Shown here piece by piece: positions 45,579 through 53,649 of a stretch of DNA of 64,000 nucleotides. Source of the DNA: Stutzerimonas stutzeri (lineage in GTDB: Bacteria > Pseudomonadota > Gammaproteobacteria > Pseudomonadales > Pseudomonadaceae); assembly GCF_015291885.1 (NCBI RefSeq), contig NZ_CP036186.1:2431001-2495000 (forward strand), read 5' to 3'. The notes beneath the pieces are model-generated. The model was not told the DNA's origin, ran no database searches, and was given only the letters and a program-made list of their open reading frames with translations. Within the stretch, counting starts at the first letter, position 1; the number at the start of each line of letters is the position of its first letter. Both the position numbers and the translations under genes were made by a program.

Positions 45579-48164
45579 CTAGCGCATGCCTAGCTGCTTG
45601 CGCATCTGCGCGGTGATTCGCTGGCTTGTTTGCGCGATATCCGCCCAGGGGTCATCAGCACCGAGTTCGTGCAGCCGCTCCATGAGATTGCGAACCGTCC
45701 ACCTGTTCGCGCCTTTCAGCTCCGCCAGCTCCTCCCGGTAGACCGGCACGGAAACCGGCAAGCCGTCTCGAGCACGCGCCGAATACGCAGCAACGGTGCT
45801 GGCCCCGCGGCTATTGCGCAGGTAGTCAATGAAGATGCGCCCGACCCGGTTTCTCGGCCCGCTTACTGCCGAAAAATGTGTAGGCAGCAACTTGGCCAGG
45901 TACTTGGCGATAGCCTGGCTGAAGCCCTTCACTTCGCCCCAGTCGTGCACCGGGTCGAGCGGCACCACAATGTGTAAGCCCTTGCCGCCGCTGGTCTTGA
46001 GAAACGATGCCAGGCCAATTTCGTCCAGCAGCGTCTGGGTCAGCTGAGTCGCTTCGATCATGCTCTTCCAGGGCAGCGCCGGGTCAGGATCGAGGTCGAG
46101 CACAAAGCGGTCTGGGTGCTCCAGTTCGGGCGCTACGGCATTCCAGCTATGCAGCTCGATGGTCCCCATCTGCGCGGCCCCGACCAGCGCTTCGGTGCTT
46201 TCGATAACCATCAGCGCGCCATGTTTCGGGTCGAGTGCGGGATCGAGCTGAGTGATATGGGGTATCGCCAGCTTGTCGGCATGTTTCTGAAAGAACAGCT
46301 CCCCGCTGATGCCCTCCGGTGCACGAACCAGCGCGAGGGGGCGTGCGCGCAGTTGCGGCAGCGCCCAGGGGGCCACCTGCGCGTAGTACCGAGCCAGTTC
46401 GATCTTGGTCGTGCCGCTGCTGGGGTCAATCACTCGCTCGGGATTGGAAATCCTGACTTTCCCGCTGCCAACAGTATCTGCCGTCTTCGCGACCGGCGTC
46501 CTGGATGCACGCGCGACTGATTTTGCTCGCTCATGGGTAATGGCTTCGGCAGGTTTATCCGAGCGCAAGCCATGAAACACCGAATGGCGGACGACGCCCT
46601 GGCGAGTCATCTCGGCATAAGCGACTTCACACATCAGCTGAGGTTTGAGCCACTGCGCCCCCCGTGTGTCGGCCGCGGGCGGTGCCTTGGACAACGGGCT
46701 GTCATCGGTCTCCAATTTCTTCAGCTGTTTGTGCAGTGTCTGCAGTGTGGCGTGATTGAATCCGGTGCCCACCTTGCCGGCATAGCGCAGCTTACCCTCT
46801 TCATCATGCAGCCCCAGCAGCAGCGCACCAAAGCCGGTGCGCGTACCTTTTGGCTGGGTGTAGCCGACGATGATGAACTCCTGGCGATTACTGCATTTGA
46901 TCTTCACCCAGCTATCGCTACGTCGAGAGACGTAGGAGCTGCCGGCGCGCTTGCCGATCAGCCCTTCGAGCTTCATCTGACAGGCGCTTTCGAGAATGCT
47001 GTCGGGCTGCTCGGTGAAGCCATCGGAAAAGCGCAGCAACTCGCTATCGCTGCGGCCCAATAGCTCCTGCAGCGCCGCACGGCGGTGTTCCAGCGGTACC
47101 TGGCGCAAATCCATACCGTTCAGAAATGGCAGGTCGAACAGGTAGTAAAGAATGCTGCCGCTACGCCCCACCTCGAAAGCGTTTTGCAACGCCTGAAAGT
47201 CCGGCGTGCCCTCCTCGTCCGCTACTACGACCTCACCATCCAGCCAGGCGGACTGCAGTCCCAAACCAGCCAATGCTTCAGCTTGCTCTGGCATCTTGGC
47301 AGTCCAGTCATGGCCATTGCGGGTAAACAGACGCACCTCTCCTGACTCGATCCGAGCCAGCATGCGATAACCGTCGAACTTGATTTCGTAGTGCCAGTCA
47401 CCATTAGGTACCGCATCGACCAGCGTCGCCAGCTGCGGCTTGAACGTATTTGGCAACTCTGCAGCGACTGCACCTTCGAGCGTTACGCTTGAGCGATGCT
47501 TGCGTGTGGTTCGCTTGACCGGCTTTTTGACCGGCTTTTTGACCGGCTTTTTGACCGGCTCGACAGGTGCCATTTGGGTGGGAGTCTTGGCGACACCGCG
47601 TTTGCGCGGTACGAGCGCGCGATCACTGAGCACGCTATCCGGCTCAGCGACAACGACATTGTAGTCGCTCTCGTCGCGCGCAGCTTCGTCCCGGGATTTG
47701 ATTAGGAACCACTGTTCCTTCTTGCCATTCAGATTCGTACGCACCAGGTTCCAGCTACCTGCGAGCTTTTCGCCCTCCAGCGTGAATTTCAGCTTGCCTT
47801 TGCGATAGCCGTCCAGAGCGTCGCCCAGGGGCAGCCAAACGCCACTTTCCCAGACGATTACATCGCCAGCGCCGTAATGCCCCTTTGGAATGCTGCCTTC
47901 GAACGTGGCGTATTCCAGAGGGTGATCTTCCACGTGCACGGCGAGCCGGCGCACCCTTGGGTCCAGGCTAGGACCTTTGGGAATTGCCCAACTTTTCAGC
48001 GTGCCGTCCAGTTCCAGGCGGAAGTCGTAATGCAAGCGCGTGGCATCGTGTTTCTGGATGACGTACTGCAGCGCCTCACGCTTGCGCGATTTCGCCCGTA
48101 CCTTGCCGGAGGGCTCAGGGGTCGCGGCGAAGTCACGCATACGCTGGTAATCATCAAGCGCCAT
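45579..48164 (-). CDS. ligD: ATP-dependent DNA ligase D (NHEJ)
   Basis: An 861-residue multidomain enzyme of bacterial non-homologous end joining. In order: 3'-phosphoesterase domain (about 25-190; HDATRLHYDFRLELDG), a Lys/Pro-rich linker with KPVK repeats, the ATP-dependent ligase domain (about 240-540) with adenylated Lys in EIKFDGYRML, and a primase-type polymerase domain (about 575-861) with the metal-binding LDLDPD. This PE-LIG-POL order is the Pseudomonas form. GAGGAG lies 9 nt before the ATG. The Ku partner gene is not in the window. Confidence 0.96.
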   Translation of the reverse strand: MALDDYQRMRDFAATPEPSGKVRAKSRKREALQYVIQKHDATRLHYDFRLELDGTLKSWAIPKGPSLDPRVRRLAVHVEDHPLEYATFEGSIPKGHYGAGDVIVWESGVWLPLGDALDGYRKGKLKFTLEGEKLAGSWNLVRTNLNGKKEQWFLIKSRDEAARDESDYNVVVAEPDSVLSDRALVPRKRGVAKTPTQMAPVEPVKKPVKKPVKKPVKRTTRKHRSSVTLEGAVAAELPNTFKPQLATLVDAVPNGDWHYEIKFDGYRMLARIESGEVRLFTRNGHDWTAKMPEQAEALAGLGLQSAWLDGEVVVADEEGTPDFQALQNAFEVGRSGSILYYLFDLPFLNGMDLRQVPLEHRRAALQELLGRSDSELLRFSDGFTEQPDSILESACQMKLEGLIGKRAGSSYVSRRSDSWVKIKCSNRQEFIIVGYTQPKGTRTGFGALLLGLHDEEGKLRYAGKVGTGFNHATLQTLHKQLKKLETDDSPLSKAPPAADTRGAQWLKPQLMCEVAYAEMTRQGVVRHSVFHGLRSDKPAEAITHERAKSVARASRTPVAKTADTVGSGKVRISNPERVIDPSSGTTKIELARYYAQVAPWALPQLRARPLALVRAPEGISGELFFQKHADKLAIPHITQLDPALDPKHGALMVIESTEALVGAAQMGTIELHSWNAVAPELEHPDRFVLDLDPDPALPWKSMIEATQLTQTLLDEIGLASFLKTSGGKGLHIVVPLDPVHDWGEVKGFSQAIAKYLAKLLPTHFSAVSGPRNRVGRIFIDYLRNSRGASTVAAYSARARDGLPVSVPVYREELAELKGANRWTVRNLMERLHELGADDPWADIAQTSQRITAQMRKQLGMR
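47517..47560. repeat. 12-bp tandem repeat in the ligD linker
   Basis: The unit GACCGGCTTTTT is repeated three full times plus a partial fourth, encoding KPVK repeats in the linker between the phosphoesterase and ligase domains. Copy number is likely to vary between strains. Confidence 0.9.
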
Positions 48165-48189
48165 GACCCGGTCTCCTCGTGCGCAGCCG

Positions 48190-48486
48190 TTACTCCAGCT
48201 TGCCGGCGTCGGTAGAGGTATCGTTCGGGCCGCCTGGCGCTGAATGGCGATTCGGATCAGTCGAGTTCTCGTCCTCGCCCATTGGCGGCGCCACGGGGCG
48301 GCCGTCCTCGGTTACGGTCCGGCCTTGTTCATCTGTGCGCGTCTCCACCTCCTCCTGAGGCGTGGGATTACCCATCGTGCTCGGGCGTGAACCCGTACCA
48401 TCCCTGGGTGTGCCTGCAGGAAACTGGGCGATGGCAGGGGCAGCGACCAAAGCACTCAGGATTGCCGTGAGTAATAGTCTTTTCAT
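48190..48486 (-). CDS. Hypothetical secreted, disordered protein
   Basis: A 98-residue protein with a clear signal peptide (about 1-20, LVAAPAIAQ) and a low-complexity, Gly/Pro/Asp/Thr-rich mature part that is probably unfolded (GTPRDGTGSRPS, GGPNDTSTDAG). GGAGA lies 8 nt before the ATG. It lies 25 bp upstream of ligD on the same strand and may be co-transcribed. I recognise no family. Confidence 0.7.
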   Translation of the reverse strand: MKRLLLTAILSALVAAPAIAQFPAGTPRDGTGSRPSTMGNPTPQEEVETRTDEQGRTVTEDGRPVAPPMGEDENSTDPNRHSAPGGPNDTSTDAGKLE

Positions 48487-48770
48487 GTGCGTCTCCGCGA
48501 GGGGCTGGCGCTAGCACGCGCGTCTGGTATTAGTTTGGTCACCCCCTGCAGGTACGAGTTCAGGATCGCCTGTCTCGCAGGCCTTCCGATAAACGGCGAT
48601 GGCCGGCAAGCGCCTGCCAGAGCGCCCTTGCGAATTAATCCGCCAGGTGGACATATCGCCGCATTTACAACCCGGGGCTGGCTGCTACGGTTGAAAGACG
48701 CTACGACAAACAGGGAGCGCAGCAGCCGTTACGCTGCGATTCAGCCACCTTCCAGATTCAGGGAGGATTT

Positions 48771-49040
48771 ATGAGTACGCGACTTCCTCTGTTCAAAATA
48801 GAAGCCATTTTGCACACCTATCTGCGGCCGTTTCAGTGCGAGTGCCGCGATGCTGACAGCTCGCTGAGCGTGCGCCTTTTCCACGAGCCGCCGGACGAAG
48901 AACTTACCGTTCTAGGGATTTCCTACGACCAGTGTCGCGATGCAGCCAATCTGGTGCGCCTGGCGCAAGAGCTGCGTATAGAAATGTTCGCGACCCGCAG
49001 CACGCTGGCTGAAGCCGAGACCCTCGAACGAGCCGGTTGA
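48771..49040 (+). CDS. DUF1652-domain protein
   Basis: An 89-residue Pseudomonas-specific DUF1652 protein: FKIEAILHTYLRPFQCECRD at the start and VLGISYDQCRDAANLVRLAQEL in the middle. It is cytoplasmic, has no catalytic motif that I can identify, and its function is unknown. GGAGGA gives a strong ribosome site. Such genes are often multicopy in pseudomonads. Confidence 0.85.
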   Translation: MSTRLPLFKIEAILHTYLRPFQCECRDADSSLSVRLFHEPPDEELTVLGISYDQCRDAANLVRLAQELRIEMFATRSTLAEAETLERAG

Positions 49041-49050
49041 ACGAAGCCGC

Positions 49051-49335
49051 TTAACGCGGCGTACGGATAATCCGGCTGCTGGAGGTTTGTCCGCGACCCA
49101 TGTACTTCAGAAACACATCGTGGCCATAGCTATGGGATTGGACCGGCTTCTGGCGTCCAAAACGTTGCCAGGCCCGCTCATGGAGATAGAACACCACCGT
49201 GTTGCACAGCGGCTCTATAAGCGCCACGGCGCCGCCCAGCACCACACTGCCGGTGAGCGCATATACGACGATGAATGCTGTAGCAAAATGCAGGACGGCG
49301 AAGGTCAGGGTTTTGACGAGCGGTCTTGGTTTCAT
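49051..49335 (-). CDS. DUF2061 small membrane protein
   Basis: A 94-residue protein with two hydrophobic helices (KTLTFAVLHFATAFIVVYA and VVLGGAVALIEPLCNTVVFY regions) and the DUF2061 pattern EP-x2-N-x7-HERAW. The start at 49335 has GGAAG 6 nt upstream. It lies downstream of the DUF892 gene on the same strand; function is unknown. Confidence 0.82.
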   Translation of the reverse strand: MKPRPLVKTLTFAVLHFATAFIVVYALTGSVVLGGAVALIEPLCNTVVFYLHERAWQRFGRQKPVQSHSYGHDVFLKYMGRGQTSSSRIIRTPR

Positions 49336-49395
49336 TGATTGCTTCCACGGGTGCACGCCATCTAGTGGCCGCACCGCCCTTATCAAGTCACGAAA

Positions 49396-49416
49396 GCCCG
49401 GCCAGAAAGGCCGGGC
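49396..49416 (-). terminator. Terminator after the DUF892 gene
   Basis: GCCCGGCC and GGCCGGGC make a perfect 8-bp stem around a 5-nt loop, 9 nt after the stop codon. On the minus strand TTTCGT follows. Confidence 0.75.
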
Positions 49417-49425
49417 GTTACCCGC

Positions 49426-49956
49426 TTAGCGCTTGGCTTCCACGTTTGGCTCAACAGCGCGAGTCAGATAGGCCTGCGTCAGTTCCGGCAGGTGCTCGCG
49501 CAGCCAATCAGCCATCGCGACCTCCTCTACCAGAATGCGCTCGCAAACTTCCTTGGTTTGCATATCACCCACCGCTTCGGCGGCGGCGATAAGGATGGTG
49601 TAGGAAGCGATTTCCAGGTTCTCAAATACGTAACCCATCTGAGCGCCCTTGACGATTTCGTCATTGACCATCATTCCCCCCATGGCCTGCCCCATCGCCA
49701 TCATCTTGCCGCCCAGGTCTTTTAGGCCTGAGTAGGATTTGTCGTAGCGCTGCAGGCATCCTTCGATCAGCTTCGCCTGGTTCTGGGTCTCAGCGATGTG
49801 CTGTTCGATACGCGCTTTAAGCTCTGGGTAATGTTCGATACGGCTCGCCTGCTTGTTCAGCATGGTCTCGGCCTGCGCTTCCATGGCGTGGGCGTCGCGA
49901 AGCCACTCGATGAGGCGCTCGGTACGTACATCATTGCCGGTCTGTGCACTCTGCAT
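49426..49956 (-). CDS. Ferritin-like DUF892 (YciF-type) protein
   Basis: A 176-residue four-helix-bundle protein. Segments WLRDAHAMEAQAETMLNKQA, HIAETQNQAKLIEGCL and EEVAMADWLREHLPEL carry the Glu/His pattern of the family diiron centre. Members are stress-induced and of uncertain role. GGAGAA precedes the ATG. It is divergent from the MscS-like gene and sits in the stress-gene region next to ligD. Confidence 0.9.
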   Translation of the reverse strand: MQSAQTGNDVRTERLIEWLRDAHAMEAQAETMLNKQASRIEHYPELKARIEQHIAETQNQAKLIEGCLQRYDKSYSGLKDLGGKMMAMGQAMGGMMVNDEIVKGAQMGYVFENLEIASYTILIAAAEAVGDMQTKEVCERILVEEVAMADWLREHLPELTQAYLTRAVEPNVEAKR

Positions 49957-50140
49957 GGTTCTTCTCCGTCAGGTCTGGAAATTCGGGCCGTGTTTTCCGG
50001 CGCGCTTGTATTTTGTGAAAGACCCTGCCGACGAGAGTTCCCCCCATCCGTCCGGCGCGCCAGGCGAGTGGACGAGCCTGAACTTTTGTCACACGCTGCC
50101 TGTCACTGGCCCTGACGAACGGCGAACTGGAGCCCTTGCT

Positions 50141-51274
50141 ATCGAACTTCCTGCCTTCCTTTTGCAATGGGATCAGTACATCAGCCAACCGGCACTGCGC
50201 ACGCTCGTAGCGGCCATGTTCGTTGTGTTGGTACTGAGCTTGTTCGGCCGCCTGCTGACGGCTCTGATGCTGCGCTTGGCGCGGCTTTTCCTGTTCACAC
50301 GCGAGCTCTCCGAGCACCTGGAAAAACCCATTCGGGTGCTGCTGCCATTGATTGGGTTGCAAGGTGTCTGGACATCCGCGCCTGACGATTTGCTGTTGAT
50401 AAACGCTGCGCGGCGAGTCACTACCCTGCTGATCATCGCTGCGCTGACGTGGCTGGTGATGCGGTTATTGCGGGGGTTGCAACAGTTCATCGAGCTGAGA
50501 AACCCGGTGAATGTGGTCGACAACCTGCGCGCTAGGCAGATCCAGACGCAGTCACGTGTCCTGCTGCGAACCTTGACGTTCTTCGTCCTGCTGATCGGCG
50601 CGGCGGCAATGCTGATGACGTTCCCCGGTGCCCGCCAATTCGGCGCAAGTCTGCTGGCCTCTGCGGGTCTTGCAGGCCTGGCAGTGGGCTTTGCTGCAAG
50701 GCCGGTACTGGCCAATCTAATTGCCGGCCTGCAGATCGCGATGACCCAGCCGATCCGACTCGATGACGTAGTCATCGTCGAGAGCGAATGGGGCCGTATT
50801 GAGGAAATAACCGGGACCTATGTAGTCGTCCGCATTTGGGACGACCGCCGGCTGGTCGTGCCGCTGCAGTACTTCATCGAGAAGCCCTTTCAGAACTGGA
50901 CGCGCCGTGGCTCCAGCCTGATCGGCACGGTATTTCTCTGGGCCGATTATTCACTGCCACTCGAGCCGCTACGCGAAGAGTTGCGGCGCCTTTGCAAGGA
51001 AGTCCCGGAGCTGTGGGACGGCAGGGTGTGCGTGCTGCAGGTGACCGATACCAGCGAGAAATCGATCCAGCTGCGTGCCTTGGTCAGCTCACCGGATTCG
51101 TCTCGCAACTGGGATCTGCGCTGCCACATTCGCGAGAACCTGCTCGGCTTCATCCAGCGCCAATACCCGCACTCGCTGCCGCAGGTCCGGGCAGACCTAA
51201 GCGTCGGGCACAAACAGCGTGTCGATATGTCACCGCCGGAGCACGTCGAGCCCGAGCGCCAACCACCTGTGTAA
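50141..51274 (+). CDS. MscS-family mechanosensitive ion channel
   Basis: A membrane channel with four helices followed by the MscS beta and alpha/beta domains: pore helix GASLLASAGLAGLAVGFAARPVLANLIAGLQIAMTQPI region (key Gly/Ala spacing), then VVIVESEWGRIEEIT and VVPLQYFIEKPFQNWTR. The start is unclear. The frame is open from 49853, but that part runs antisense to the DUF892 gene. GGAG at 50129-50132 is 8 nt before an ATC (50141) whose product would begin x-ELPAFLLQWDQY. Other options are GTG at 50015, TTG at 50162 or ATG at 49955, none with a good ribosome site. Confidence 0.85.
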   Translation: MELPAFLLQWDQYISQPALRTLVAAMFVVLVLSLFGRLLTALMLRLARLFLFTRELSEHLEKPIRVLLPLIGLQGVWTSAPDDLLLINAARRVTTLLIIAALTWLVMRLLRGLQQFIELRNPVNVVDNLRARQIQTQSRVLLRTLTFFVLLIGAAAMLMTFPGARQFGASLLASAGLAGLAVGFAARPVLANLIAGLQIAMTQPIRLDDVVIVESEWGRIEEITGTYVVVRIWDDRRLVVPLQYFIEKPFQNWTRRGSSLIGTVFLWADYSLPLEPLREELRRLCKEVPELWDGRVCVLQVTDTSEKSIQLRALVSSPDSSRNWDLRCHIRENLLGFIQRQYPHSLPQVRADLSVGHKQRVDMSPPEHVEPERQPPV

Positions 51275-51277
51275 AAC

Positions 51278-51787
51278 CTAGGCGCTAGCAGTACCGTGCA
51301 GCTTCTTCAGCAGCCCTACGTACATCTCCGGCAATCGGATCAACCCGTGCCATGCGGCCAGCTTGCGTATTTCCACACGGCCACCCTCGAACTGCACCGT
51401 TTCGCTCATCACCAACACCCGTTCGCCCCGCTTCAGTGCATACGCATAGCACTGAGTACCGCCTTCGTCCTCCTGGTCATCGTCCGCAACACCGGTATTG
51501 GCGATCGCCATGTTGGCGCTGCTGGCGGCACGAAGGGCGCCTACGGCCATCTCGCGGGCCACCTCCTCGCTGGTAAGGCCGAACTCCTCGATGGTGTCGA
51601 AATTCACCTCTAGCAAGCGGTTCTTGGCCTCCGGCGAGTACACCACGAAACCGCATTCGAGCACCTTTCCGCACCCAGGAATGTCACCTAGCAGGGATGC
51701 CATCAGCCCACAGGTACAGGATTCGGCGGTGGCCAGTACAAGCGCTTCGCGCTGGAGAAACGCAACGATGTTCTCAATCTCTTGCAT
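51278..51787 (-). CDS. CinA-like nicotinamide-nucleotide amidohydrolase
   Basis: A 169-residue stand-alone CinA C-terminal (PncC-type) domain that deamidates nicotinamide mononucleotide in pyridine-nucleotide salvage. The family pattern LATAESCTCGLMASLLGDIPG and GFVVYSPEAKNRLL with the later SANMAIANTGVA is present. The start at 51787 (MQEIEN) is set by GGAG 8 nt upstream; a frame to 51817 lacks a site. Convergent with the MscS-like gene, three bases between stops. Confidence 0.88.
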   Translation of the reverse strand: MQEIENIVAFLQREALVLATAESCTCGLMASLLGDIPGCGKVLECGFVVYSPEAKNRLLEVNFDTIEEFGLTSEEVAREMAVGALRAASSANMAIANTGVADDDQEDEGGTQCYAYALKRGERVLVMSETVQFEGGRVEIRKLAAWHGLIRLPEMYVGLLKKLHGTASA

Positions 51788-52036
51788 GGTTCTTGCTCCG
51801 CCATTTTCGTGGGTCATCGCTTAACGACTCTATATTCCGAACAGGTTGTCTGGTTGCGAGTTCCTGCGGCGGCTGTTGATCGGATTTTAAGAACTTCTAC
51901 CGCGACGCCCGGTCTTGTTTTTGGTAGGGCCAGTGCAGTCCTACGTGCCCTCGTGGCAACTCAATTACAAGAAGCAAGTTCAGCCCGGTCGTGTTCATGG
52001 TATGTGGCGGTCATCAGATCGTTGCATAGGAGAAAT

Positions 52037-52093
52037 ATGCTCGTAGCTGGCGCCGGCACCTGGAACGCCGGGGCTCTGGGGAGATCGAGATGA
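52037..52093 (+). CDS. 18-residue leader ORF coupled to glgA
   Basis: An ATG preceded by AGGAG (4-nt spacing) opens a frame for MLVAGAGTWNAGALGRSR whose TGA overlaps the glgA ATG (ATGA). The close coupling suggests a translated leader that sets glgA translation. Codon content gives no obvious attenuation signal. It may alternatively be chance, as the glgA start also has a GGGGAG nearby. Confidence 0.4.
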   Translation: MLVAGAGTWNAGALGRSR

Positions 52094-53637
52094 GTATTGC
52101 CGCTGTGAACGCCCGGCCTGTCGGATTACCGAAGGCCCAACCTGTTGTACCCCCGGTTACCCGCCCTGCCCTGCAGATTCGCAGTAGCCACGACGACAAA
52201 CGCAAAATCCTGTTCGTTACCTCCGAACTGACCGACCTGGTCAAGACCGGCGGCCTTGCCGATGTGTCTGCTGCACTGCCCCGCGCGCTTGGTGCACGAC
52301 ACGACGTGCGCGTGCTGATCCCCGGCTATTCACAGGTGATCAACGCCGGGCATGCCATCCGCACGGTTGGCTCGCTCAATGGCTATGCCGATATACCCGG
52401 CTGCCGAATCGGCCGGATGGACATGCCCGATGGCCTGATCATCTATGTACTGATCTGCCCCGAGCTCTACGAGCGCGACGGCTCGCCCTACGGCGATGGC
52501 CATGGCAATGACTGGCCGGACAATCCGATTCGCTTCGCCCGTCTGGGCCTGGCTGCGGCGGAGATTGCCGCCGGTACCGCCTGCATCAGCTGGGCTCCGG
52601 AACTGGTGCATGCGCACGATTGGCCAGCCGGGCTGACGCCTGCATACATGCGCTGGCGTGGGCTGAATACACCGAGCGTTTTCACCATTCATAACCTTGC
52701 CTATCAGGGCAATATCGACATGTCGCAGCGGCGCCAGCTGGGCATCCCCGCCGACGCATGCGACCCCGAACGCATGGAGTTCTACGGCAAGCTTTCGCTA
52801 CTCAAGGCCGGTATTGCTTATGCCAACCGGGTAACCACCGTAAGCGCCACCTATGCCGAGGAAATCACCACGCCGGAGTTTGGCTGCGGCATGGAGGGGT
52901 TCCTCAGCATGAAAGCCCGCCAGGGACTGCTCAGTGGGCTACTCAACGGTATCGACGAGAGCTGGGAGCCGGAAACCGATCCCTATCTGGTGAGCGGCTT
53001 CAGCGCGCGGCGCTGGACCGGCAAGGAGGCGAACGCCGCCTATATCCGTGAATCCTTCGGCCTCGAACAGTGCGCGGCGCCTTTGTTCGCCGTGGTTTCG
53101 CGCCTGGTTCACCAGAAAGGCGTAGATCTGACGCTCGATGTGGCCCACGCCATCGTCGAAGGCGGCCAGCTGGCAATCCTGGGGCAAGGCGATCACCACA
53201 TCGAAAACCAGGTTCGCCAACTGGCGGCCCAATACCCTGGGCGCGTTGCGGCACACATCGGCTTCAACGAAACCGATGCGCGTCGGCTGTTCGCAGGCAG
53301 CGACTTCCTGCTGATGCCGTCGCGCTATGAGCCGTGTGGCCTGAGCCAGATGTATGCCCAGCGTTATGCCTCCTTGCCGATCGCACGTCGCACGGGCGGT
53401 TTGGCCGACTCCATCGAGGATGGTGTTACCGGCTTTCTGTTCGACGAGCCAGACACGGCGAGCTACCGCCAGGCTGTTCAACGGGCGCTGGCCATTCATC
53501 AGCACCCGCAGTTACTCGGCGCGATGCGCTGTCGGGCAATGGCGACGGGATTTTTCTGGCGCCACGCCATCGAACCTTATGACGCGCTTTACCGGCAATT
53601 GCTCGGCGAGCGTCGCGAGGTCCGTCTTTTAATCTGA
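52090..53637 (+). CDS. glgA: Glycogen synthase (ADP-glucose type, GT5)
   Basis: A 515-residue glycosyltransferase that extends alpha-1,4-glucan. The GT5 signature LVKTGGLADVSAALPRAL binds ADP-glucose; the C-terminal domain has VSRLVHQKGVDL and MPSRYEPCGLSQMYAQRYA. About 40 residues precede the catalytic fold, as in Pseudomonas GlgA. It opens an operon with treZ, malQ and treY; the gap to treZ is 12 bp. Together with trehalose enzymes it links glucan and trehalose pools under osmotic and desiccation stress. Confidence 0.95.
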   Translation: MSIAAVNARPVGLPKAQPVVPPVTRPALQIRSSHDDKRKILFVTSELTDLVKTGGLADVSAALPRALGARHDVRVLIPGYSQVINAGHAIRTVGSLNGYADIPGCRIGRMDMPDGLIIYVLICPELYERDGSPYGDGHGNDWPDNPIRFARLGLAAAEIAAGTACISWAPELVHAHDWPAGLTPAYMRWRGLNTPSVFTIHNLAYQGNIDMSQRRQLGIPADACDPERMEFYGKLSLLKAGIAYANRVTTVSATYAEEITTPEFGCGMEGFLSMKARQGLLSGLLNGIDESWEPETDPYLVSGFSARRWTGKEANAAYIRESFGLEQCAAPLFAVVSRLVHQKGVDLTLDVAHAIVEGGQLAILGQGDHHIENQVRQLAAQYPGRVAAHIGFNETDARRLFAGSDFLLMPSRYEPCGLSQMYAQRYASLPIARRTGGLADSIEDGVTGFLFDEPDTASYRQAVQRALAIHQHPQLLGAMRCRAMATGFFWRHAIEPYDALYRQLLGERREVRLLI

Positions 53638-53649
53638 AGAGGTCGTTAA

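Noticed and set aside
47517..47560. CRISPR-like repeat
   Set aside because: The repeats are 12-bp in-frame tandem units without spacers, coding KPVK in ligD.
49853..50140. N-terminal extension of the MscS-like frame
   Set aside because: It runs antisense to the start of the DUF892 gene and encodes no channel-like sequence.
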